A stretch of 64,000 nt of DNA. It comes from Betaproteobacteria bacterium. GTDB lineage: Bacteria > Pseudomonadota > Gammaproteobacteria > Burkholderiales > Rhodocyclaceae. Made by a program: the position numbers and the translations under genes. The stretch covers positions 248,001-312,000 of the forward strand of contig JADIYD010000006.1 of the NCBI GenBank assembly GCA_016705475.1, written 5' to 3'. Shown in pieces: positions 1 to 8,423 of the stretch; positions within the stretch are counted from its first letter, which is position 1; the number at the start of each line of letters is the position of its first letter. Below the pieces are notes generated by a model. The model saw only the letters and a list, made by a program, of their open reading frames with translations, ran no database searches and had not been told where the DNA came from.

Positions 1-775
1 GTGCCGCATCGAAGGCAGCGATGATGGCGTTGATGTGGTCCTTCTGCGGGCTGATGCGGACGATATCGATGCCCATTTTCAGCATCTCCGGGATTTCATG
101 CAGCAGATTGTAGCTCTGCGCCGACATGGTCTGGATGCCGTTGATGCAGAGAAAATCCTGGCCTTCGCGCGTCTTCAGCGTCAAACCTTCAGCGTGGTCG
201 AGGCATTTGAACTGGCAGTCGTCCTTGTTCAGGTCGTAGTGGCGAGCCGTGAAGCAGCGGGCGGAAAAAGCGAGCGGAATCTTGCCGAAGGCGAAGACCT
301 CCGTTTCGATGCCGGCTGGACGGCTGGCGTGCAGGGCTTCAATCATCGCTCGCGTGCCTTCGAGCGGCGGTACCCAGCGCTTGAGGCCGAAGCGGGCGAA
401 AGAAGCCAGCGTCGCTTCGTTGTAGATGTTGAGATGCGGGCCCGCGACGAAATCATGGCCGCGCACGAGGTTGACCGCACCGAGATCGTTGGCTTCAAGC
501 ATGCAGCCCGAGTCATCGATCAGGCGGCGCAGCGCCTTGAGATCGCTTTCCGATTCGAGCAAGGCCTGGGCAGAGACGACGACCTGTTTGCCGGCGTCGG
601 TCAGGTCGCGGGCCAGGCCGATCCAGTCGGTCGTGCGCAATTGCTGGCGGCGCGAGCAGACGACTTCGCCGACGTAGATGATGTCGAGGGCCGGGTTTTG
701 CGCCATTTCGGCGTAGAACTCCATGACCTCGGCCTTGGGCCAGAAATAGAGCAGGGGACCGAGCGATAGTTTCAT
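1..775 (-). CDS. ubiV: Ubiquinone biosynthesis protein UbiV (partial, 3' end outside window)
   Basis: Peptidase U32-family protein of the oxygen-independent ubiquinone hydroxylation pathway; UbiU and UbiV form a complex with iron-sulfur clusters that hydroxylates the quinone ring without O2. The minus-strand frame starts at ATG 775 and opens MKLSLGPLLYFWPKAEV, close to the known UbiV N-terminus, with the first cluster cysteine in YVGEVVCSRR (about residue 40) and later cysteines in SARCFTARHYD and DDCQFKCLD. About 258 codons are present of a usual length near 290, so only the C-terminus is lost at the window edge. It starts 13 bases after the ubiU stop, so the two genes are surely one operon under the FNR-like promoter at 1817-1865. 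Confidence 0.93.
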   Translation of the reverse strand, partial: MKLSLGPLLYFWPKAEVMEFYAEMAQNPALDIIYVGEVVCSRRQQLRTTDWIGLARDLTDAGKQVVVSAQALLESESDLKALRRLIDDSGCMLEANDLGAVNLVRGHDFVAGPHLNIYNEATLASFARFGLKRWVPPLEGTRAMIEALHASRPAGIETEVFAFGKIPLAFSARCFTARHYDLNKDDCQFKCLDHAEGLTLKTREGQDFLCINGIQTMSAQSYNLLHEIPEMLKMGIDIVRISPQKDHINAIIAAFDAA

Positions 776-788
776 GTTGCGTTTTCCT

Positions 789-1796
789 TCAGCGCCACGG
801 CCGGCTGTAGGCGCCGAGCGTTGCCTGGCTGCCTTCGGAAACCTTGGCCAGTTCTGCCTGCCAGGCCGGCTTGACGTGGAAGCGCTCGCTGCCGTCGCGT
901 AGCGAATCGAGGGCGGCACGCAGCGTGCGGGTAACTTGCGCGACGTAGGTCGGGCTGCGCTGGCGACCTTCGACCTTGATGGCGCGGACGCCGATCTTGA
1001 GGATGTCGGGCAGGATCTCCAGCACGTTGAGGCTGGTCGGCTCTTCTAGCGCGTAATAGGTTTCGCCCTGGACTTCGAAGCGGCCCTTGCACAGCGTCGG
1101 GTAGCCGGCCGGCTCGTCGTCGCCGAACTGGTCGATGAGCACACCGTTCAGTCGGGTCTCCATTACACCCGGCTTCTTGTCCCACTTCACGTACTTTGCC
1201 GGCGAACAGGCGCCAACGGTATTGGGCGACTCGCCGCAGGCATACGACGACAGCCAGCAACGGCCTTCGTTCATGACACAGAGGCTGCCGAAGCCGAAGA
1301 CTTCGATTTCCACCGTGGTGTTCTTGATGACGTTTTCGACCTGGGCCAGCGTCAGCACGCGGGGCAGCACGGCACGGCGGATGCCGAATTCGCGCTGGCA
1401 GAAATTGATCGCTTCGTAGCTCGTGGCCGACCCCTGGACCGACAGATGCAGGCGCTGGCTGGGATGGCTGTGGCGCGCGTAGTCAAGCAGCCCGATGTCG
1501 GCCAGGATAATGGCGTCTACACCCTGGTCGACCGCAGCATCGACGGCTTTTTGCCAATCGGCGGTGCGCCCGGCCTGCGGGAAGGTGTTGATGGCCAGCA
1601 GAATTTCGCGGCCCCTGCCGTGGGCGTAGCGGATGCCCTCGGCCATGGTCTTGGCGTCGAAATTGAGGCCGGCGAAGTTGCGCGCGTTGGTGTCGTTCTT
1701 GAAACCGAGATAGACAGCATCGGCGCCGTTGTCGACGGCGGCCTTGAGGGCTGGCAGGCTACCGGCCGGGCAGACGAGATCGGGTAGGGAGGTCAT
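789..1796 (-). CDS. ubiU: Ubiquinone biosynthesis protein UbiU
   Basis: Partner of UbiV in O2-independent ring hydroxylation of the ubiquinone precursor; cytosolic, U32 peptidase fold with a 4Fe-4S cluster. The 335-residue product begins MTSLPDLVCPAGSLPALKAA and keeps the family cysteines in GSLCVMNEGRCWLSS, VGACSPAKY and PTLCKGRF; it ends in the typical TLGAYSRPW. I chose ATG 1796 because a GGA lies 8 bases upstream and the homologous N-terminus starts here; ATG 1805 is an alternative. The longer frame to 1865 would read through the promoter. Anaerobic expression is suggested by the FNR-type site just upstream. Confidence 0.93.
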   Translation of the reverse strand: MTSLPDLVCPAGSLPALKAAVDNGADAVYLGFKNDTNARNFAGLNFDAKTMAEGIRYAHGRGREILLAINTFPQAGRTADWQKAVDAAVDQGVDAIILADIGLLDYARHSHPSQRLHLSVQGSATSYEAINFCQREFGIRRAVLPRVLTLAQVENVIKNTTVEIEVFGFGSLCVMNEGRCWLSSYACGESPNTVGACSPAKYVKWDKKPGVMETRLNGVLIDQFGDDEPAGYPTLCKGRFEVQGETYYALEEPTSLNVLEILPDILKIGVRAIKVEGRQRSPTYVAQVTRTLRAALDSLRDGSERFHVKPAWQAELAKVSEGSQATLGAYSRPWR

Positions 1797-1816
1797 GGCG
1801 GACATCCGGAATATCA

Positions 1817-1865
1817 AGCGCGCGAGTATAGCCAGCGCTGCTGGTTCGCCATTGATCCTGGTCAA
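1817..1865 (-). promoter_or_regulatory. FNR/ANR-type class II promoter of ubiUV
   Basis: TTGATCCTGGTCAA at 1852-1865 matches the FNR consensus TTGAT-N4-ATCAA with one mismatch. On the minus strand a TATACT -10 box sits at 1830-1825. The box centre (1858.5) lies 31 bases from the -10 centre, which places the FNR site at about -41.5 from a start near 1817, the classical class II activator geometry. The untranslated leader to ATG 1796 would be about 20 bases. ubiUVT in E. coli is known to be Fnr-controlled, so the site and the gene function agree. Confidence 0.75.
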
Positions 1866-1991
1866 ATGGAGACCTCATGCTAGGATTCTGGCAGACTGGT
1901 GAGGCGTCGATTCGGCAGCGATAATCGACGAAACAGTGGCCGCTCGCGTTATGATATTGGCAAATAATTCTGGGAAAACTGGGGCTGAACA

Positions 1992-2888
1992 GTGGATAAG
2001 GAACGCGTTCTCGTTGTTGATGATGAACAATTGAATCTGTTCATCATCGAGGAGTTCCTCGGGCAGGAAGATATCGAACTGGAGCTTCATGCGGATCCGT
2101 TGGCCGCATGGGCCAGCCTGATCGACCCGGGAAGCAAGTTTTCGCTGGTCATCCTTGACCGGATGATGCCGGTGTTGGACGGCATGGAACTCCTGCGCAG
2201 GATGAAGCGGGAGCCACGTTTTGCCGACATTCCGGTCATCATGCAGACAGCGGCATCGTCGCCCGATCAGGTTCGTGAGGGCCTCGAGGCGGGTGCGTAC
2301 TACTACCTGACAAAACCCTACGAACCGGAAGCGCTGATTTCCATCGTCCGTGTGGCGATGGCGGATCGTCGGGCCCGTGCCCAGTTGCGCAGTCGTGCAG
2401 CGCGTCTCGAAGAAGCGCAAAAGCTGATCAGCAATGTCGAGTACCGCTTTGTTACATTGGATGACATCAACAGTCTGGTGCCGGTGCTGGCGGCTATGTG
2501 CCCCGTGCCGGACGTCGTTGCGCCAGGGTTATCGGATTTGATGGTCAATGCGGTCGAGCACGGCAACCTCGGGGTGAGCTACCAGGAAAAATCGCTGCTC
2601 AAATGGGATGGTGACTGGGAGGCGGAAATCCGTCGTCGGCTGGCCCTGCCCCAGTTTTGCGATCGTTTTGCGACGATACGACTGGCGCGCGACCCTGAGT
2701 TCGTCGAATTCACCATTTCCGATCAGGGCAAGGGATTCGATTGGAGCAAATTCCTGAGTTTTGATCCGGATCGGGCTTTCGATCCGAATGGTCGGGGTAT
2801 CGCCATGGCCCGCACCATGAGTTTTTCCAGCCTTGAGTATCAGGGCTGTGGCAACGTCGTGGTTGCCAGGATCAAGTGCGCAAACTGA
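1992..2888 (+). CDS. Response regulator with C-terminal HATPase (anti-sigma-like) domain
   Basis: Cytosolic signalling protein of 298 residues. Residues 1-125 are a CheY-like receiver: acidic pair in VLVVDDEQ, phospho-acceptor Asp in LVILDRMMP, conserved Thr/Ala region MQTAAS and Lys in LTKPYEP. A short helical linker follows (about 128-150). The C-terminal half is a GHKL ATPase of the RsbW/SpoIIAB type: N-box LMVNAVEHGN, G1 box DQGKGFD and G2 box GRGIAMAR, with no histidine phosphotransfer domain. It could bind an anti-anti-sigma partner or act on a kinase target, but no partner is adjacent. The start is GTG 1992; no nearby ATG keeps the receiver whole. It is divergent from ubiU and convergent with rlpA. 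Confidence 0.85.
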   Translation: MDKERVLVVDDEQLNLFIIEEFLGQEDIELELHADPLAAWASLIDPGSKFSLVILDRMMPVLDGMELLRRMKREPRFADIPVIMQTAASSPDQVREGLEAGAYYYLTKPYEPEALISIVRVAMADRRARAQLRSRAARLEEAQKLISNVEYRFVTLDDINSLVPVLAAMCPVPDVVAPGLSDLMVNAVEHGNLGVSYQEKSLLKWDGDWEAEIRRRLALPQFCDRFATIRLARDPEFVEFTISDQGKGFDWSKFLSFDPDRAFDPNGRGIAMARTMSFSSLEYQGCGNVVVARIKCAN

Positions 2889-2891
2889 GCG

Positions 2892-3899
2892 TCAGCGCGT
2901 AATGATGGTTGGCCGGTAGCCGAGGGCGGCACGGATTTTTTCGGCCACCCGGTCGGCATCGCCACGGCTGGCGTAAGGGCCGAGCTGCAGGCGATGAATC
3001 CCGCCTCCCGGATTGACGCGCATGGTTTCGGTCAGCCAGTCGAGCTCACGCAGCAGGTGGTTCTTGAGATTTTCTGCATTGTCGGCGCTGGAAAACGCAC
3101 CGAGCTGCAGGTAGACGCCTTTCGCCATGCCGGCGTCGCTGCTCGTGCCGGCCATCGCAGCCGTCTGCACGGGGCGCTCCTCAAGGGCCATGCGTTTGGA
3201 GAGTTGTTCGATTTCATCGTTCTCCGCCTTGGCTGGCCGCGGCGGAGTAATCTGGGCATAGGTCGTGCCGGCCGGCTCTCCGGGAAGTATGGCTTCGACC
3301 TCGACCTGGCCACTACCGCCGTTGATCAGGCCGAGCTTGTAGGCGGCGGTGTAGGAGAGGTCGATGACACGGTCGGCATGGAATGGGCCGCGGTCAGTAA
3401 CCCGCACGATCACCGCCTTGCCGCTTTGCACGCTGGTAACGCGCACGTAGGAGGGCAGGGCCAGCGTCGGGTGGGCGGCGGTCATGGCGAACATGTTGTA
3501 GGGCTCGCCAATCGAGGTTTTCTGGCCGTGGAACTTCTTGCCGTACCAGCTGGCGATCCCGCGCGCCTTGTACGGCTTGAGCGCGTTGTTCGGGATGTAT
3601 TCCTTGCCAAGCACGACGTAGGGTTTGGTTGCCGGCTTGTGCAGCGGCTCCCACTTCGGCTCGGCGTCCGGAATATCTTCCAGGCCGTCCGGAATGTCGT
3701 CAGCCGGGCCGTCATCCTTGTAAAAGCCGCCGCCGCGCTTGAGGACGGCGGTTGGCTTTTTGGTCGGCGTGGGTGATTTCAAAATTGCCTGTTTTTCCCG
3801 GTCGACCGTGGGAGATTGCTGCTCGAAAGGGGCGGGCGGCGTGCTGCCGCAGGCGGCGAGCAGCAAGGCGAGGCTCAGCGGAGCAATCAGTCGCGTCAT
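2892..3899 (-). CDS. rlpA: Rare lipoprotein A, septal-ring lytic transglycosylase family
   Basis: Outer-membrane lipoprotein that cleaves denuded peptidoglycan strands. The 335-residue product has a lipobox ALLLAAC (Cys17), a low-complexity linker, a double-psi beta-barrel domain at about 108-205 (GIASWYGKKFHGQKTS, VRVTDRGPF, IDLSYTAA) and a C-terminal SPOR domain at about 258-335 (VYLQLGAFSS ... RLQLGPY) that binds septal glycan. ATG 3899 overlaps the rodA stop by four bases; the longer upstream frame is a shadow of rodA. Residues 31-42 (TVDREKQAILKS) are encoded by a copy of the dispersed 35-bp element, in the flexible linker. Confidence 0.93.
   Translation of the reverse strand: MTRLIAPLSLALLLAACGSTPPAPFEQQSPTVDREKQAILKSPTPTKKPTAVLKRGGGFYKDDGPADDIPDGLEDIPDAEPKWEPLHKPATKPYVVLGKEYIPNNALKPYKARGIASWYGKKFHGQKTSIGEPYNMFAMTAAHPTLALPSYVRVTSVQSGKAVIVRVTDRGPFHADRVIDLSYTAAYKLGLINGGSGQVEVEAILPGEPAGTTYAQITPPRPAKAENDEIEQLSKRMALEERPVQTAAMAGTSSDAGMAKGVYLQLGAFSSADNAENLKNHLLRELDWLTETMRVNPGGGIHRLQLGPYASRGDADRVAEKIRAALGYRPTIITR
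3777..3812 (-). repeat. Dispersed core-plus-A/T-tract element, copy 1
   Basis: Read on the minus strand: CCCACGGTCGACCGGG, then AAAAA, a CAGGC step, then AATTTTGAAA. It lies in the rlpA linker coding region and is read as TVDREK in the gene frame. One core mismatch (CGAC for CAAC). Confidence 0.8.
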
Positions 3900-5008
3900 T
3901 TTTTGACCAGCATCCGGTGGGTCTGGATCGACATCAGCATGCCGATGCCGAGGAACAGGATGACCATTGCCGTACCGCCATAGCTCATGAAGGGTAGTGG
4001 TACGCCGACGACGGGCAGGATGCCGCTGACCATGCCCATGTTGATGAAGGCATAGGTGAAGAAGCCGAGCGTGATGGCGCCGGCGAGCAGGCGGGAGAAC
4101 AGCGTCGGGGCACCGGAAGCGATCATCATGCCGCGCCCGATGAGCAGGGTGTAGAGAAAAACAAGCACGACGTTGCCGAGCAGGCCCCATTCTTCGGAAT
4201 AGACGGCGAAGATGAAGTCGGTGTGTTTTTCCGGAATGAATTCAAGGTGGGTCTGCGTACCGTTCAGGTAGCCCTTGCCAAAGGTGCCGCCGGAGCCGAT
4301 GGCGATGGTTGACTGAATGATGTGATAGCCCGAACCGAGCGGGTCGGTCGTCGGGTCGATGAGTGTCAGGATGCGCTTTTGCTGGTAGTCGTGCATCATC
4401 CCCCAGAGAATCGGTGCGGCTGATCCTGCGGCGACGAGCAAGCCGGCAATGACCTTCCACGGCAGGCCGGCAAAGAAAATGACGTAGAAGCCAGCTGAGC
4501 CGACGAGTAGTGCGGTGCCGAGGTCAGGCTGCTTGGCGATCAGCGCGAAGGGAATGAAGAGTAGTAGCGCGGCGATGAGGTAATGCTTGAGTTTCAGGGT
4601 CGCTTCGTATTTTTGAAAATACCAGGCGAGCATGAGCGGCATGGCGATCTTCATGATCTCCGATGGCTGGATGCGCGTGAAACCAAGCGACAGCCAGCGC
4701 TTGGCGCCGTTGACCTTGATCCCGAAAAGAAAGACGGCAACAAGCAGGATGATCGCGAAGACATAGAGCGGGATGGCGAAATTCATGAGCTTCTGCGGCG
4801 GCAGGCGCGAGACAAACCACATGACGACCATGGCGATGCCCATGTTTCCGGCCTGCGAGAGCATGCGGTGGCTGCTGTCCCAGGTTGCCGAATTGACCGT
4901 GGCCAGGCCGACGCCCATGATCGCCAGCGTGATGAAAAACAGCGGGAAGTCGATATGGGCGATCAACTGTTGCCAGCTGCGGCGCAAGGTGCCTGCGATG
5001 TCGATCAT
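3896..5008 (-). CDS. rodA: Peptidoglycan polymerase RodA (SEDS family)
   Basis: Inner-membrane glycosyltransferase that polymerises lipid II during lateral wall elongation together with PBP2. The 370-residue product shows about ten hydrophobic segments and the SEDS signatures: KRWLSLGFTRIQPSE, LIAKQPDLGTALLV, EKHTDFIFAVYSEEWG and PFMSYGGTAM. ATG 5008 overlaps the mrdA stop by four bases and its own stop overlaps the rlpA start, so translation is probably coupled along the operon. Confidence 0.96.
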   Translation of the reverse strand: MIDIAGTLRRSWQQLIAHIDFPLFFITLAIMGVGLATVNSATWDSSHRMLSQAGNMGIAMVVMWFVSRLPPQKLMNFAIPLYVFAIILLVAVFLFGIKVNGAKRWLSLGFTRIQPSEIMKIAMPLMLAWYFQKYEATLKLKHYLIAALLLFIPFALIAKQPDLGTALLVGSAGFYVIFFAGLPWKVIAGLLVAAGSAAPILWGMMHDYQQKRILTLIDPTTDPLGSGYHIIQSTIAIGSGGTFGKGYLNGTQTHLEFIPEKHTDFIFAVYSEEWGLLGNVVLVFLYTLLIGRGMMIASGAPTLFSRLLAGAITLGFFTYAFINMGMVSGILPVVGVPLPFMSYGGTAMVILFLGIGMLMSIQTHRMLVKK

Positions 5009-6915
5009 TCTTCGTGATCCTCCTCGACGGCTGCCGGGTCGTCCTTGGCAGCGCCACCCGGCAGCTTGCCGAGCAGATAGTAGTCAAGCACCATGCGGGC
5101 GATTGGCGCTGCCGAAACAGCGCCAAAGCCGCCGTTCTCGACCAGCACGGCGAGGGCGATCTTCGGGTTGTCGGCCGGGGCATAGGCAATGAAGAGGGCG
5201 TGGTCCCGTAATTCCTTCTTGGTGCTGTGCTCCTTGTACTGCGCACCCTTCAGCGAAAACACCTGAGCCGTGCCGGTCTTGCCGGCCGCTTCGTACGGGG
5301 CGCCGGCAAATGCACGGGTACCCGTGCCTTCCTTGTTAACGCCGACCATGGCGCGGTGGATTACGTCGACGTTGCTTCGTTTCCACTGCAGGTCGCGGAT
5401 GGGTTTAGGCTCGACCGGACGTTTTTCGCCCGTTTTGGTATCGACCAGATGTTGTACGAGGTGCGGTCGGAACATGACGCCATTATTGGCCAGCGTTGCC
5501 GTCGCCTGAGCCAGCTGGATCGGTGTGTAAGCGTTGTAGCCCTGACCGATGCCGATTGAGATCGTTTCGCCGGCGTACCATTTCTGCTGTTCCGGTTTCT
5601 TGAATCGCTGCTTCTTCCACTCCTGCGAAGGCAGTACGCCCTTCGACTCACCGGAGTCATCCTTGCCGAGATCGACGCCGGTTCGCTGGCCGAGGCCCAG
5701 CGAGCCCATGAACTTGGAGATATTGTCGATCCCCATGTCGTTGGCCAGCATGTAGTAATAGGTGTCGCAAGAATGGACGACAGACTTGTACATGTCGACC
5801 ATGCCATGCCCGCCCTTCTTGTCATCGCGGAACTGGTGGTTGCCGAAATTGTAATAGCCGGGATCGCTGATCGCCTGATTCGGCGTACGTTTACCCATTT
5901 CCAGTGCGGCCAGTGCCATGAACGGTTTGAACGTGGAGCCCGGCGGATAGGCGCCGTTGATCGCCCGGTTGACCATCGGTTTGTCCGGGTGCTCGTTGAG
6001 CTCCTTCCAGTTGTCGGGCGTGATGCCATCGACGAACAGGTTGGGGTCGTAAGTTGGTGTCGAAACGAGGGCCAGAATGCCGCCGGTCTTCGGGTCGATG
6101 GCGACCAGCGAACCTTTGCGGTCGCCAAAGGCCTGTTCGGTGATCTGCTGCAGCTTGGCGTCCAGCGTCAGCGCCAGATTGTTGCCGGACACCGGTGGAA
6201 TCCGCTTCAGGCTACGTAGCGCCCGGCCACCGGCATCAATTTCGACTTCTTCGTAGCCGGTCTCGCCATGCAGTTCGAACTCGTAATGCTGTTCAAGACC
6301 GGTCTTGCCAACGTGGTCGGTTCCCTTGTAATTCGCCTGCTTTTCCGATTCTTCAATCCACTTCAGGTCGCGCTCGGTGATCCGCCCGATGTAACCGATA
6401 GCATGCGAGGCGATGCTCCCGAGCGGGTATTGGCGGAACAGCCGCGCCTTCACTTCGACGCCGGGGAAACGATAGCGGTGCGCAGCAAACTTGGCGACTT
6501 CGGCGTCGCTCAGGCGCGTTCGGATCGGGATAGACTCAAAATTCTTGGCCTCGTCGAGCAGGCGCTTGAAGCGCTTTCGATCCTTGGGCTGGATGTCGAT
6601 CACCTCGGCCAGTGCATCGATGGTGGCGTCCAGTTGCCCGGCTTGCGACGGCGTAATTTCGAGCGTGAAGGCCGAATAATTATGAGCCAGCACAACCCCG
6701 TTGCGGTCGGTAATGACGCCACGGTTGGGGACGATGGGAATCAGTGCAATGCGATTGTCTTCGGCCCGGGTCTGGTAAAAATCATGCTGAATGACCTGCA
6801 GCCAGACAAAGCGGCCAAGCAGCACACCAAAGGCGAGCAGAACGAAGATCGCCGCAAAGCCCAGACGGAAGCGAAAACGGTCGAGATCGGCTTCCGGATT
6901 GGTGAAATGGCCCAC
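5005..6915 (-). CDS. mrdA: Penicillin-binding protein 2 (elongasome transpeptidase)
   Basis: Class B PBP that cross-links peptidoglycan during cell elongation, anchored in the inner membrane with a periplasmic catalytic domain. The 636-residue product has one N-terminal membrane segment (about 15-37), a dimerisation/pedestal domain and a transpeptidase domain with SxxK (PPGSTFKPF), SxN-equivalent (HSCDTYYY) and KTG (AAGKTGTAQ). The start is GTG 6915; no ATG lies before the membrane segment. It sits 18 bases after mreD and overlaps rodA by four bases. Confidence 0.96.
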   Translation of the reverse strand: MGHFTNPEADLDRFRFRLGFAAIFVLLAFGVLLGRFVWLQVIQHDFYQTRAEDNRIALIPIVPNRGVITDRNGVVLAHNYSAFTLEITPSQAGQLDATIDALAEVIDIQPKDRKRFKRLLDEAKNFESIPIRTRLSDAEVAKFAAHRYRFPGVEVKARLFRQYPLGSIASHAIGYIGRITERDLKWIEESEKQANYKGTDHVGKTGLEQHYEFELHGETGYEEVEIDAGGRALRSLKRIPPVSGNNLALTLDAKLQQITEQAFGDRKGSLVAIDPKTGGILALVSTPTYDPNLFVDGITPDNWKELNEHPDKPMVNRAINGAYPPGSTFKPFMALAALEMGKRTPNQAISDPGYYNFGNHQFRDDKKGGHGMVDMYKSVVHSCDTYYYMLANDMGIDNISKFMGSLGLGQRTGVDLGKDDSGESKGVLPSQEWKKQRFKKPEQQKWYAGETISIGIGQGYNAYTPIQLAQATATLANNGVMFRPHLVQHLVDTKTGEKRPVEPKPIRDLQWKRSNVDVIHRAMVGVNKEGTGTRAFAGAPYEAAGKTGTAQVFSLKGAQYKEHSTKKELRDHALFIAYAPADNPKIALAVLVENGGFGAVSAAPIARMVLDYYLLGKLPGGAAKDDPAAVEEDHEE

Positions 6916-6933
6916 GAACTGGCTGCCTCTGTC

Positions 6934-7455
6934 TTAAATCGGGCGATTGGGATCCTGCTCGACCGGCCGGTATTGCGGCAGGAGCAGGATGAAGGTCGCT
7001 GGAATCCAGAGCAGGGTCGCCACGACGGGCCCGATGAAATAGCCCCAGCCCGGAAAATCGGCGCCGACGGCCAGGCGCATCAGGGCCTGAAGGACCTGTG
7101 TGGCCACGAGCAGGGGCAATATCTGCAAGGCCTGCTGCACGAGCGGGAACCACAGAATACGCCGCGACAGTGCCGCTGCTGTGTAGGCGAGCAACACGTA
7201 CGCGAAGCAATGCTGACCAAGGACGGCGCCATCGGCCACATCCATGAGCAGGCCAAGGAGGAAGGCCCAGCCCATGCCAACGCGGCGAAACTCGCGAACA
7301 CACCAGAAACACAACACGAGGGCGACCCAGTCCGGAACACCCGGCCAATGGGCCGTCGGCAGGAAATTGAGTGCGACCGCAACGAGCAGGCTGAAAAAAA
7401 TGAACCAGGGCTGAACCGGCTGCAGGATGCGCGAAGAGGAAAATGTCGGTTGCAT
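6934..7455 (-). CDS. mreD: Rod shape-determining protein MreD
   Basis: Small polytopic inner-membrane component of the elongasome that works with MreC and MreB. The 173-residue product has about five hydrophobic segments and the family patterns FFSLLVAVALNFLP, VALVLCFWCV and FLLGLLMDVADGAVLGQH. The start overlaps the mreC stop by one base (TGATG arrangement), which supports translational coupling. Confidence 0.93.
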   Translation of the reverse strand: MQPTFSSSRILQPVQPWFIFFSLLVAVALNFLPTAHWPGVPDWVALVLCFWCVREFRRVGMGWAFLLGLLMDVADGAVLGQHCFAYVLLAYTAAALSRRILWFPLVQQALQILPLLVATQVLQALMRLAVGADFPGWGYFIGPVVATLLWIPATFILLLPQYRPVEQDPNRPI

Positions 7456-8393
7456 CAGTTTGTCTTGGCCACAGTTTTCTTTTTCTTGCCACCCAGACCG
7501 GGCTTGTCGCTACCGCCGGGGCGGCCAATGGACTCGGGCGGCGCCGGTGGCAAGGGCTGGCGCGGATCAAGGACCATCACTTCGCCAAAGTTTTCGACAC
7601 CGGCGATCGGCACGCAGAAAATGCGGGCAAATGAGTAGGCGCTGTCACGTTCGATATTGACCACCTTGGCGACCGGGAAGCCCGGCAGGTAAATCCCGTC
7701 CAGCCCGGACGTGACAAGGATGTCACCGATCTGGATATCGGCATTGGCCGGCATGTAGCGCAGTTCGAGCTGGCCGTTGCCAAGGCCGAAAACGACAGAA
7801 CGCTGGCCGCTACGCACGATCTGCACGGGCACGACCTGATCCTTGTCGGTAATCAGCGTGACTTCAGCCGAGAACGGAAAAACACGGGTGACCTGCCCAA
7901 CCACACCGGTCTCGTCGATGGCCGGTTGTCCCGCCACGATGCCAGCCTGCTGGCCCTTGTCGACAATGATCTTGCGCGAAAAAGGGTCGCGCGCTGTGTA
8001 CAGGATCTGCGTGACCTGGCCGTTGGCCTTTTCACGTTCCTTGACCGACAGCAGCTTGCGCAGCCGTTCATTTTCGGCTTCAAGCTGGGCGAGGCGCTGC
8101 AGGTTGGGGGCGGTGGTGAGCTGGGCATGTTTCAGCTCATTGTTCTCTTGCTGCAGGCCCCGCATGCCTTGCAGATAACTGGCCGCATAGTCGACCAGGC
8201 TGCCTGGCGTCTGGGCGACGCGTTGAACCGGGTCCACAACGAGCGCAATGCTCTGGCGGAGCAGATCAAGGCTCTTGAAACGCAGGTCGACGACAAATAT
8301 CGCCAGCGATACGGCGATGTAGAAAGTCAGAAGGGCCAGCGGCGCTGGCCCTTGCTTGAAGAACGGTGGAGGCGCGTGGTCGATGCCGGCCAT
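7455..8393 (-). CDS. mreC: Rod shape-determining protein MreC
   Basis: Bitopic protein that links cytoplasmic MreB to periplasmic wall enzymes. The 312-residue product has one membrane segment (about 20-40, LALLTFYIAVSLAIFVV), a coiled coil at about 75-115 (QQENNELKHAQL, LAQLEAENERLRKLL) and the beta-rich C-terminal core (VGQVTRVFPFSAEVTLITD, PGFPVAKV). The tail is Lys- and Pro-rich (GGKKKKTVAKTN), longer than in E. coli. The 30-base gap to mreB holds only a weak core match to the dispersed element. Confidence 0.94.
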   Translation of the reverse strand: MAGIDHAPPPFFKQGPAPLALLTFYIAVSLAIFVVDLRFKSLDLLRQSIALVVDPVQRVAQTPGSLVDYAASYLQGMRGLQQENNELKHAQLTTAPNLQRLAQLEAENERLRKLLSVKEREKANGQVTQILYTARDPFSRKIIVDKGQQAGIVAGQPAIDETGVVGQVTRVFPFSAEVTLITDKDQVVPVQIVRSGQRSVVFGLGNGQLELRYMPANADIQIGDILVTSGLDGIYLPGFPVAKVVNIERDSAYSFARIFCVPIAGVENFGEVMVLDPRQPLPPAPPESIGRPGGSDKPGLGGKKKKTVAKTN

Positions 8394-8423
8394 CGCTCAG
8401 TCCTGTCGTGCTGCGGTCAACGG

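Noticed and set aside
6268..7638. Plus-strand open frame (456 codons) opposite mrdA, mreD and mreC
   Set aside because: Overlaps three certain genes on the other strand and shows no domain.
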